Positions 1-5,553 of a DNA stretch of 5,969 bases are shown here, piece after piece. Every line of letters starts with the position of its first letter. Position 1 is the first letter of the stretch. This DNA comes from an uncultured bacterium (GTDB taxonomy: Bacteria > Desulfobacterota > WTBG01). The notes beneath the pieces were generated by a model. That model did not search any database. It was given only the letters and a program-made list of their open reading frames with translations, and was not told the origin of the DNA. Position numbers and translations under genes: made by a program. The stretch covers positions 1 to 5,969 of the forward strand of contig CALJBY010000226.1 of assembly GCA_938024025.1 (NCBI GenBank), read 5' to 3'.

Positions 1-51
1 TTAAGCCTTGAAGTACATAGGTGTATTCTATTTTCCATCAAGCAATTTAAC

Positions 52-74
52 AGGGTGAATGTTCATTTGTCCCT
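52..74 (+). other. Imperfect hairpin upstream of the first gene, possibly a weak terminator of a gene to the left
   Basis: AGGG (52-55) pairs with CCCT (71-74). The stem continues through two G-T wobbles and AAT/ATT to a GTTC loop (61-64), with T70 bulged. It is followed by TTTGTGT rather than a clean T-run, so intrinsic terminator activity would be weak. It could instead be a leader structure of the downstream operon. No upstream gene is visible, so its role is a guess. Confidence 0.25.
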
Positions 75-88
75 TTGTGTACTTATGC

Positions 89-123
89 TTTACCCACCGA
101 CTGTTCTGTGATAGTAAAACTAT
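89..123 (+). promoter_or_regulatory. Weak sigma-70-like promoter candidate overlapping a small palindrome
   Basis: TTTACC (89-94, 4 of 6 to the -35 consensus) is followed after 15 bp by GATAGT (110-115). TG at 107-108 gives an extended -10 context. The -10 overlaps a perfect 5+3+5 palindrome, ATAGT-AAA-ACTAT (111-123), which could bind a regulator or be chance. The spacing is short and the match modest. This is the best candidate for the operon promoter in 1-177, but it is not established. Confidence 0.2.
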
Positions 124-162
124 GTGCAGAGCCCAACTACAGCTGAAAAACACACACATAAC

Positions 163-170
163 AGGAAGGG
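163..170 (+). promoter_or_regulatory. Ribosome binding site fixing the start of the first flavoprotein at 178
   Basis: AGGAAGGG lies 7 nt before the ATG at 178. The same frame is open from an earlier ATG at 124, but the extra 18 residues are polar and unlike any FAD-protein N-terminus. The Rossmann strand begins immediately after the 178 start (residues 5-11), so 178 is preferred. Confidence 0.75.
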
Positions 171-177
171 CTTATTT

Positions 178-1305
178 ATGTCTGAACACTATGATGTCAT
201 TATTTCTGGTGGTGGATATGCAGGTCTTTGCTGTGGATTAAAACTTGCCTCTAACGGTAAGCGTACTTTACTTTTGGAGGCACGAAAGGAAATAGCCAGG
301 AAAAATCGCGGGTGTCAATGCAGCCTGTACCCGTTTGGTGAAACATTTACTGTGGAAGGAAAGGACATCACCTTTCATCAGAATAACTTTACCGTGAAAA
401 ATGCCCTGATGGCACAGCTGACCTCTGTGGAGTGCGCATCCGGTAACTATACACTTAACACTACACCGTCTGACCCCATGCCCATCATTGATGAGGGGCA
501 AGTAAAAGGAACTTTGGAAAATGTCTGCAGGGAGAAGGGAGTAAATATCAGTGCCGGGACTAAAGTGAAGTCAATTGAGACGGATGGTCAACGTGTTAGG
601 GTTTCTGCAGATAAGCAGTACGAAGCAGATTATCTGGTAGGGGCGGATGGGGCCCACAGCCTGGTTATGCGCTCAACACCTCTCACGAGAAAAAAAATCG
701 GGACTTTTGTAGAAATGGAAGTTGAGGCCGAACGTATGAATATCCCTCCCAATGGATTTTATGCTGAGCTGAGAAACATGCTGGCAGGGTTGTATGCCCA
801 GCCCTATGGTGAAGGGTACATGCTTGGAGTTTTCCAGGGGGTGGGTCCAGGCAGTACAAGAATCGATTTAAAAGAATACCTGGAGGAATCTCTCCACAAG
901 CTGAAAGCGGGAGGGATTACCCGCCGTTATGGCTGTTCAATACCTATATATCTATCAGCCTCTTCTTCCCACTATATGAATATCCTTATGGCCGGAGACA
1001 GTGTGGGATCTTTTTCAATGGTTACCATAACAGGGGCCATGCTCATGGGGCTGCTTGCCGGTGAAGCACTCTTGAAGCACATGGATGGTATGGCCGGTGC
1101 ATTTAAAGAATACGACAAGACGTGGAGAAGTGCCCTTCAGCAGCAGAACATGGACAGAATGCGATCTTTCTTTTTCCTCCTGAAACGTCTTAATGAAAAG
1201 AGAATGCCCCGTTTAGTGAAAGCACTTGCGGGTTCTGATCTTGCATCTGTGGGAAAGTGGTACTACATTAAACGAATTCCCGCAATTGTGAGAGCGTTCA
1301 TCTAA
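178..1305 (+). CDS. FAD-dependent oxidoreductase, geranylgeranyl reductase/FixC-like (paralog 1)
   Basis: This is a cytoplasmic flavoprotein of 375 aa that probably catalyses FAD-dependent reduction of a hydrophobic substrate; the substrate is unknown. The N-terminal FAD-binding beta-alpha-beta has GGGYAG at residues 11-16, with the ribose-binding Glu at 34 (LLLEA). VGADG follows at 154-158, and the second FAD motif AGDS at 272-275 leads into ITGAM. GCQC at 45-48 places Cys46 exactly 35 residues after the first Gly. That spacing is shared by both other flavoproteins here and, as I recall it, by Cys47 of the Sulfolobus acidocaldarius geranylgeranyl reductase. The tail (about 326-375) is basic and hydrophobic (SFFFLLKRL, YYIKRIPAIVRAFI) with no clear transmembrane helix, which suggests peripheral membrane contact. 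It is shorter than paralogs 2 and 3 by about 65-70 residues, mostly at the C-terminus. It is first in a run with the DUF362-ferredoxin gene 25 nt downstream. The superfamily is confident; any specific name such as geranylgeranyl reductase is not. Confidence 0.85.
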   Translation: MSEHYDVIISGGGYAGLCCGLKLASNGKRTLLLEARKEIARKNRGCQCSLYPFGETFTVEGKDITFHQNNFTVKNALMAQLTSVECASGNYTLNTTPSDPMPIIDEGQVKGTLENVCREKGVNISAGTKVKSIETDGQRVRVSADKQYEADYLVGADGAHSLVMRSTPLTRKKIGTFVEMEVEAERMNIPPNGFYAELRNMLAGLYAQPYGEGYMLGVFQGVGPGSTRIDLKEYLEESLHKLKAGGITRRYGCSIPIYLSASSSHYMNILMAGDSVGSFSMVTITGAMLMGLLAGEALLKHMDGMAGAFKEYDKTWRSALQQQNMDRMRSFFFLLKRLNEKRMPRLVKALAGSDLASVGKWYYIKRIPAIVRAFI

Positions 1306-1308
1306 CTA

Positions 1309-1325
1309 TCTCCTGTGCCAGGAGG
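1309..1325 (+). promoter_or_regulatory. Hairpin sequestering the Shine-Dalgarno of the DUF362-ferredoxin gene
   Basis: CTCCTG (1310-1315) and CAGGAG (1319-1324) form a perfect 6-bp stem around a TGC loop, and T1309-G1325 can add a wobble pair. The 3' arm contains the AGGAGG Shine-Dalgarno (1320-1325) of the TTG-initiated gene at 1331. The hairpin begins 3 nt after the stop codon of the preceding gene (1303-1305), so a terminating ribosome would cover or melt it. I infer translational coupling. The pairing is seen directly; the function is not tested. Confidence 0.5.
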
Positions 1326-1330
1326 ACTCT

Positions 1331-2485
1331 TTGCCCACTACAGTTTCTCTTGTACGGTGTCTCGACTATCAGGAAGCAGCAGTACATAAAAAGCTTAAAG
1401 AAGTCCTGGATCTCATAGGCGGTATTCAACAGTTTGTTGCACCAGGAGAGAAGGTGCTCTTGAAACCGAACCTCTGTATCGGCCGTCCCCCTGAAAAGTG
1501 TGTCAACACACATCCTCTGGTAATCAAATCCATAGTTCTCCTGGTCAAAGAAGCCGGAGCGACACCCCTTATCGGTGACAGCCCCCAGATAGGTTCAGCC
1601 CACAGCGCAGCAGACAAAAGCGGTATAGGAGATATTGCACATGATCTGGGCATTGACATCGTTGAGTTTGAGCCTGTGACTGCCTTGAACCCCGATGGCA
1701 AAATTTTTAGAACCTTTACTATTGGTAAAATTGTCAAGGAAGTTGACAAGGTGATCAACCTACCCAAGTTAAAGACCCACGCATTGATGCTTTTGACCCT
1801 CGCAGTGAAAAATATGTATGGCTGTATTCCCGGGACCCGTAAAGCCCAGTGGCACGTCAAAACAGATAAGGCAGGGAAAGGCTATTTCGCCCAGATGATG
1901 CTTGATCTTAATCTTCTTGTTAAACCTGCCCTTACCCTGGTCGATGGTGTTATGGCTATGGAGGGTATGGGGCCCGGGTTTGGAGATCCCCGTCACCTGG
2001 GACTGTTCATAGCAGGAACAGATTGCGTGGCAGTTGACCGGGTTATTGCCGAAATTGTCAATGTACCGCCTGAACATGATCCTATCCTCAGGGTAGCCAT
2101 CAACAAAGGATATGGAGTCGGGCAGCTTGAAGACATTGCTGTTGTGGGGGAAAAAATTCAGGATGTCTCGGTTGCTGATTTCAAGCTTCCCCAGAAAGAA
2201 GATATGTTTGACAGAATCCCCACTGGTTTAAAAAGAATACTCAAAAGACATCTGACTGATCAGCCGGTTATCAATCAGGAAAAATGTGAGGCCTGTGAGA
2301 TGTGTCTCAAAGCCTGTCCCGTCGACAACGTTGACATGGAGAATGGTACTCTGAAGATCGATGAACAGGGCTGTATACAGTGCCTCTGTTGTGTGGAGAT
2401 ATGTCCGCATGCTGCGATCGACCTGGTGCCCGGAAGACTGCTCAGGATCTACAGCACTATTCGGAAACTTTTTGGTGGGGGTTAA
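1331..2485 (+). CDS. DUF362 domain protein with C-terminal 2x[4Fe-4S] ferredoxin domain
   Basis: This 384-aa protein starts at TTG; AGGAGG lies 5 nt upstream and no better start exists. The DUF362 core (about 5-285) shows the family signatures: LLKPNLC (43-49), GDSP (82-85), PKLKTHALMLLTLAVKN (145-161) with YGCIPG at 163-168, and DGVMAMEGMGPGFGDP (205-220) followed by AGTDCVAVDRV (228-238). The C-terminal domain carries two CxxCxxCxxxCP clusters, Cys319/322/325/329 and Cys348/351/354/358, each typical of a [4Fe-4S] ligand set. An extra Cys353 sits in the second. The catalytic role of DUF362 is not settled. The bacterial-type ferredoxin domain implies electron transfer in the cytoplasm of an anaerobe. 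It stands between two flavoproteins, 25 nt after one and 1 nt before the other, so it is a good candidate for their electron donor. That is plausible because the Methanosarcina acetivorans geranylgeranyl reductase is known to use a ferredoxin. Confidence 0.88.
   Translation: MPTTVSLVRCLDYQEAAVHKKLKEVLDLIGGIQQFVAPGEKVLLKPNLCIGRPPEKCVNTHPLVIKSIVLLVKEAGATPLIGDSPQIGSAHSAADKSGIGDIAHDLGIDIVEFEPVTALNPDGKIFRTFTIGKIVKEVDKVINLPKLKTHALMLLTLAVKNMYGCIPGTRKAQWHVKTDKAGKGYFAQMMLDLNLLVKPALTLVDGVMAMEGMGPGFGDPRHLGLFIAGTDCVAVDRVIAEIVNVPPEHDPILRVAINKGYGVGQLEDIAVVGEKIQDVSVADFKLPQKEDMFDRIPTGLKRILKRHLTDQPVINQEKCEACEMCLKACPVDNVDMENGTLKIDEQGCIQCLCCVEICPHAAIDLVPGRLLRIYSTIRKLFGGG
2474..2481 (+). promoter_or_regulatory. 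Ribosome binding site fixing the start of the second flavoprotein at 2487
   Basis: GGTGGGGG lies 5 nt before the ATG at 2487 and also encodes most of the terminal Gly-Gly-Gly of the preceding protein. The frame is open back to 2361, but those 42 codons overlap the ferredoxin cluster of the upstream gene and encode nothing recognisable. MSKRYDLIIVGAG is a standard flavoprotein N-terminus. Confidence 0.7.
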
Positions 2486-2486
2486 C

Positions 2487-3809
2487 ATGTCGAAACGGTA
2501 CGATCTCATAATAGTGGGGGCAGGTCCCGGAGGAGCCATGGCGGCGAAGACTGCCGGGGAAAACGGTTTGAAGACAGCACTCCTGGAAAGGAAAAAAGAC
2601 CCTGCTAAGATCACCAGAGGCTGTGCAATGATGTTTGCCATTGAGAGCGGCTATTACTTTGCTGAAAGGATGTACTATAACAGAAAGAACGGGAAAATGA
2701 TTTTTCCGGTTAACGGGTTCTCCGTAGACTATGATGGGCCGGCACGTAATTTTTATGCCTGGCATTTTTACGCCCCGGACGGAAAAACGAGAATGGCATT
2801 TGGTGATTACGAAGAGAGTATTAAACAGGGTGACCAGGGAAGGCTTTCCTTCGTCTACGATAAGGGAAAGCTCATTGAAGGACTGGTAGATGACGCCGTT
2901 GGAACGGGTGTGGATTTATTTACCGGCCTTAATGTGGATGGTATCGAGAAGCGGGCAGACTCCCTCGTGGTCACCGGAGGCGGCGAGACTTTTGAAGGAA
3001 CGTTTGTAATCGGTGCCGATGGCATCAATTCCCGCGTTGCCGAGCTTATGGGGTTCAACAAAGAAAGGACCTACTACTGTCCGGCTCCGGGTATAACCTA
3101 CTACGTGACAGGACTCACCATCCCCCAATCAGAGTCTATCATCCTTGGCAACTGTTTTCAGCCGAATGCTCCGGTTCCTATACTCTTCTGGGTTATCCCG
3201 AGCCCCTATGAGGATGATGAATACTGGTTCAATGTATCAAAAGAGGAGGATTTCGCGTATGTTACCAAGGAGAGCAACTTTGCCCACTGGTTTGCCGGGG
3301 CAAAAGTGAACCGGGCAATCAGTTATGTGGGCAACCTCAGGTCCCCCGTTTCTGAACCCTACAGGGACAATGTGCTGCTGGTTGGGGATTCTGCCTGGTT
3401 CGGTGAAGCTGAAATAACCGGTGCCATGATGTGCGGATGGAAAGCTGCCCATGCGATAACGGTTGCCCTCAAGGATAACAAGCCCGACAGGGAGGGGGTG
3501 CTCGATTACATTTCGTGGTGGAAAAAGTCTTATCCGGAATTCGATGATTACCGGAACTTTTTAATGATTGTACCCTTCGGTTTGCTTTTTTCTGAAGAAG
3601 AGCTTACCTATTTATTTGGTCTCTTTGAAAAACCGTTACCTCCCAACCACAATCCTTTCCTGGTAGTGCGGCTGGTAAAAAAAGCCCTGGAACCCATGAT
3701 GCCGCGTATTGAAAAAGAGATGCCCTCGGTAGTCGAAAAGTTACAGATGCTCGAGATAGATAAGGTTGATGAGTTTCTCGGCAACTTTAAAACATTTTTT
3801 GAATCGTAG
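2487..3809 (+). CDS. FAD-dependent oxidoreductase, geranylgeranyl reductase-like (paralog 2)
   Basis: This 440-aa cytoplasmic flavoprotein is probably a reductase of an unidentified hydrophobic substrate. FAD-binding motifs are GAGPGG at residues 11-16, Glu34 (ALLERKK), IGADG at 175-179 and VGDS at 299-302, the last followed by the shared ITGAM. Cys46 lies in TRGC, 35 residues after the first Gly. LFWVIP at 233-238 sits where archaeal geranylgeranyl reductases have their YxWxFP strand, but the downstream GxG is absent (EYWFNVS at 245-251). After about residue 335 comes the family's helical C-terminal region, with NFLMIVPFGLLFSEEELTYL at 357-376. This resembles paralog 3 (LFSDSELDYFF). It starts 1 nt after the DUF362-ferredoxin stop, so the two are co-translated or coupled. 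No T-tailed hairpin follows the stop. The superfamily is certain; the substrate and direction of reaction are unknown. Confidence 0.87.
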   Translation: MSKRYDLIIVGAGPGGAMAAKTAGENGLKTALLERKKDPAKITRGCAMMFAIESGYYFAERMYYNRKNGKMIFPVNGFSVDYDGPARNFYAWHFYAPDGKTRMAFGDYEESIKQGDQGRLSFVYDKGKLIEGLVDDAVGTGVDLFTGLNVDGIEKRADSLVVTGGGETFEGTFVIGADGINSRVAELMGFNKERTYYCPAPGITYYVTGLTIPQSESIILGNCFQPNAPVPILFWVIPSPYEDDEYWFNVSKEEDFAYVTKESNFAHWFAGAKVNRAISYVGNLRSPVSEPYRDNVLLVGDSAWFGEAEITGAMMCGWKAAHAITVALKDNKPDREGVLDYISWWKKSYPEFDDYRNFLMIVPFGLLFSEEELTYLFGLFEKPLPPNHNPFLVVRLVKKALEPMMPRIEKEMPSVVEKLQMLEIDKVDEFLGNFKTFFES

Positions 3810-3875
3810 AGTGTGATAGGGAAGGGACGTTCCTGCATAATTGCATTATAACAAACATCCTAACCACGAAGAGCA

Positions 3876-3917
3876 CCCTAAGTTAAATGGAAAACACATT
3901 TAACCGGGCAGGCGAAG
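3876..3917 (+). repeat. Hairpin repeat unit A
   Basis: GTTAAATG (3882-3889) and CATTTAAC (3897-3904) form a perfect 8-bp stem with a 7-nt loop. Outside it, CCC (3876-3878) pairs with GGG (3906-3908) across an asymmetric internal loop. The unit ends in GGGCAGGCGAAG, the tail shared with units B and C. Confidence 0.6.
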
Positions 3918-3950
3918 AAAGAAAACAGGATGCAGGAGGTAAGAAGATAA

Positions 3951-3987
3951 ATGCCTAAAATGAGCTCAATTGCCTGGAATGCCTAAA
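3951..3987 (+). repeat. Degenerate 9-bp tandem tract
   Basis: Four consecutive units can be read: ATGCCTAAA (3951), ATGAGCTCA (3960), ATTGCCTGGA (3969, with one inserted base) and ATGCCTAAA again (3979). The first and last are identical. AGGAGG (3934-3939) lies before the first ATG, but the reading frame stops after 11 codons, so I read this as repeat DNA and not a gene. Confidence 0.45.
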
Positions 3988-4007
3988 TTAAAAATGTGTT
4001 TCTCACC

Positions 4008-4049
4008 GCCCCAGTGAAATAGGTTGCACATTTCACGGGGCAGGCAAAG
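4008..4049 (+). repeat. Hairpin repeat unit B
   Basis: GCCCC (4008-4012) pairs with GGGGC (4037-4041) and GTGAAAT (4014-4020) with ATTTCAC (4030-4036). A single A is bulged at 4013 and the loop is 9 nt. This makes a 12-bp stem, the strongest of the three. The tail AGGCAAAG (4042-4049) is shared with unit C. No T-run follows, so it is not a standard intrinsic terminator. Confidence 0.65.
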
Positions 4050-4051
4050 AC

Positions 4052-4093
4052 GCCCTAAATAAAATAACCAACTGATTTCACGGGCAGGCAAAG
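4052..4093 (+). repeat. Hairpin repeat unit C, decayed left arm
   Basis: The right arm ATTTCACGGGC (4075-4085) and tail AGGCAAAG (4086-4093) closely match unit B. On the left, GCCC (4052-4055) and AAAT (4057-4060) can still pair with GGGC and ATTT, but the GTG section between them has been lost. It begins 2 bp after unit B ends. Confidence 0.55.
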
Positions 4094-4111
4094 GACGCAG
4101 AGATTAAATAG

Positions 4112-4138
4112 TTTACAGTCCACGGTCGACAGTCAACA
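4112..4138 (+). repeat. 7-bp tandem tract (ACRGTCN)
   Basis: ACAGTCC (4115), ACGGTCG (4122) and ACAGTCA (4129) are three successive heptamers. A TTT precedes them and a partial fourth unit, ACA, follows. The fixed ACRGTC core with a variable seventh base indicates a short-sequence tandem repeat. Confidence 0.6.
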
Positions 4139-4178
4139 GATAGGAAACAGAAAAGGCTGGAGGCAGAAGACAGGAGGA
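4139..4178 (+). repeat. Purine-rich 7-bp tandem tract ending in a Shine-Dalgarno
   Basis: GATAGGA (4139) and AACAGAA (4146) are followed, after a 2-nt slip, by GGCTGGA (4155), GGCAGAA (4162) and GACAGGA (4169), then GGA. The units are degenerate but keep a 7-nt rhythm of purine pairs. The final unit supplies AGGAGG (4172-4177). A related purine-rich stretch with its own AGGAGG occurs at 3921-3950. Confidence 0.4.
4172..4177 (+). promoter_or_regulatory. Ribosome binding site of the third flavoprotein
   Basis: AGGAGG sits 9 nt before the ATG at 4187, a strong site that decides the start. It is unusual in being the last element of the 7-bp purine repeat tract. Confidence 0.75.
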
Positions 4179-4186
4179 ATAGAGCA

Positions 4187-5521
4187 ATGAAGGACTATGA
4201 TGTTATTATTGTAGGTGCCGGGCCGGCGGGGCTGATGGCTTCGGTGGTTGCAGGAGGCGCAGGATTGCGGGTGCTGTTAGTTGAGCGGAAAAAGGACGTG
4301 CCTAAAGTAACCCGTTCCTGCTGTTCCATGTGGATAGTTGAGCCCATGACCCACGGTGAATGTATTTCTGTGGGGCACAGCAGGGTGGTGTTCCGTCTCA
4401 ATGACTTCTGTGTAGAAGATAAGGGTGAGAGGATCCCCCTCAGGCAGAATGTCAAGTTCTCACCGGGTGGAAAAAAACTTATTTTTGCGAACGAATGCGA
4501 TCCGGTCGCAATAGCCTTTGATAAGGAAGAACTCTTGCGGGGACTACTCGGGCAGGCGGAAGCACTGGGAGTGAAGATTGTGGCCGGAACAAACTGTGTT
4601 GATGTGATTGATGAGGATGATGGGGTTTCAGTCAAGCTTAATGATCCGGATGGGGAGACAATAGAACGCGGCAGCTACCTGATTATTGCTGATGGTGTCA
4701 ATTCTCATCTGGGGAACAGGCTTGGCATCAATAAAGACCGGGCAGTTTTCGGCACTATGCAGGTGCTCTCCTATTTTTTTGAGCAGGTAGAGTGTCCTTA
4801 CCCTGATGCCTTTTTGAGTTTTGTCGGCACGGGACATTTAGGCGGCGGACTGGGCAGTATCTACATCATGCCGAAGCCGGGCATGATAGAAGGGAAGGAG
4901 CATGTTTACGAGGTTATGATCGGCAGTCCGGCTGAGGATGCCACATCCCTCAGTGATAAGATGGAGTACTTTACCGAACAGGGCTCCTTTGCCGAGTGGT
5001 TTAAAGGGGCCCGGCACATTCATACCAACAGTGCTGTGCTGGAATTCCGAACGCCCCTTACGACACCGGCTCAAGGGAGAACACTGGTGGCAGGAGATGC
5101 GGCCGCCTTTATTGAGACCTATGTGCAGGGGGCGCTCATCTATGGCAGGTCTGCAGCACAGGCAGTAGTTGGAAGGATACAAGAGGGGAGTGATTTTTCC
5201 GGGTATGTCGATCACTGGAAAACCACCTTTGGCTACAATCAGCCGGGGGAGATTGAGAAGGCAACGAATGCCTATGGCATTAACCTCTTCAGCGACAGTG
5301 AATTAGACTATTTTTTTAGTTTCACGGACAATGAGAAACACAAAGGCTATACCAATGAATTCAATGATTATGAAAGAATTAAAAAGGCTATGTACCGGCA
5401 TATGGATACCATACGAAAGGAAAAGCCCGAGCTTGCAGAAAGATTAGAGGGATATTTAAACTTTGAAGTGTCGAGTATCGAAGAGAGCCTTCAGCTTACT
5501 GATACAAAGGATAGTAAGTAG
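4187..5521 (+). CDS. FAD-dependent oxidoreductase, geranylgeranyl reductase-like (paralog 3)
   Basis: This 444-aa flavoprotein is clearly related to the one ending at 3809. FAD motifs are GAGPAG at residues 10-15, Glu33 (LVERKKD), ADG at 168-170 (preceded by Ile167 where the paralogs have Gly) and AGDA at 302-305. Cys45 in RSCC again lies 35 residues after the first Gly; a second Cys46 is adjacent. The segment FAEWFKGAR (268-276) matches FAHWFAGAK of paralog 2. LFSDSELDYFF (367-377) matches its C-terminal helix. GSIYIMPKPG (223-232) occupies the place of the geranylgeranyl reductase YxWxFP strand but lacks both aromatic and FP residues. After GD there is no Pro and no GG/GE pair (ETYVQGALIYG at 310-320). 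The hydrophilic tail ends in DTKDSK. A 377-bp gap separates it from paralog 2, so it may have its own promoter. Only 32 bp without a visible terminator separate it from the convergent gene downstream. Substrate unknown. Confidence 0.87.
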   Translation: MKDYDVIIVGAGPAGLMASVVAGGAGLRVLLVERKKDVPKVTRSCCSMWIVEPMTHGECISVGHSRVVFRLNDFCVEDKGERIPLRQNVKFSPGGKKLIFANECDPVAIAFDKEELLRGLLGQAEALGVKIVAGTNCVDVIDEDDGVSVKLNDPDGETIERGSYLIIADGVNSHLGNRLGINKDRAVFGTMQVLSYFFEQVECPYPDAFLSFVGTGHLGGGLGSIYIMPKPGMIEGKEHVYEVMIGSPAEDATSLSDKMEYFTEQGSFAEWFKGARHIHTNSAVLEFRTPLTTPAQGRTLVAGDAAAFIETYVQGALIYGRSAAQAVVGRIQEGSDFSGYVDHWKTTFGYNQPGEIEKATNAYGINLFSDSELDYFFSFTDNEKHKGYTNEFNDYERIKKAMYRHMDTIRKEKPELAERLEGYLNFEVSSIEESLQLTDTKDSK

Positions 5522-5553
5522 GTAATAAACACCGGTAACCCGTTGCGTACAAT

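Larger units (their letters stand above)
3810..4186. other. Non-coding repeat-rich island between the second and third flavoprotein genes
   Basis: No credible gene is present. The island holds three hairpin-forming units of about 42 bp, a 9-bp-period tract (3951-3987) and two 7-bp-period tracts (4112-4138 and 4139-4178). A weak GGAA/TTCC stem (3820-3833) follows the upstream stop without a T-run, so no terminator is called. TAAAAT at 4060-4065 and TTTACA at 4112-4117 resemble promoter boxes, but neither has a partner at proper spacing. The phrases ACCACGAAGAGCAC (3863-3876) and GGACGCAGAG (4093-4102) recall repeats I associate with deltaproteobacterial intergenic regions; that is memory, not a search. 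Confidence 0.7.

Noticed and set aside
124..177. Upstream ATG extending the first flavoprotein by 18 residues
   Set aside because: It has no good Shine-Dalgarno, and the added residues do not fit a flavoprotein N-terminus. The ATG at 178 has AGGAAGGG at ideal spacing.
59..241. 60-codon + strand reading frame overlapping the start of the first flavoprotein
   Set aside because: It overlaps the flavoprotein start in another frame, has no ribosome binding site, and encodes a Cys/Phe-rich sequence with no recognisable fold.
2361..2486. 42-codon N-terminal extension of the second flavoprotein
   Set aside because: It lies entirely within the coding region of the DUF362-ferredoxin gene, and the ATG at 2487 has its own ribosome binding site.
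4008..4041. Intrinsic terminator after the second flavoprotein
   Set aside because: The stem is strong but no T-run follows, and it lies about 200 bp past the stop codon. It is better explained as one of the repeat units.
3876..4093. CRISPR-like repeat array
   Set aside because: There are only three degenerate units with unequal spacing (90 bp, then 2 bp), no spacers of constant length, and no cas genes.
4112..4144. Promoter for the third flavoprotein using TTTACA (4112-4117)
   Set aside because: The -35 match is good, but the only -10-like box (GATAGG, 4139-4144) is 21 bp away and poor.
4195..4635. 146-codon - strand frame opposite the third flavoprotein
   Set aside because: It is a Ser/Thr/Pro-rich shadow of the + strand gene with no motif. 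The other antisense frames at 1426-1860, 2228-2641 and 4838-5215 were rejected for the same reason.
5522..5553. Bidirectional terminator between the convergent genes
   Set aside because: The 32-bp gap contains only the short ACCGGT palindrome and no stem with flanking A/T runs.
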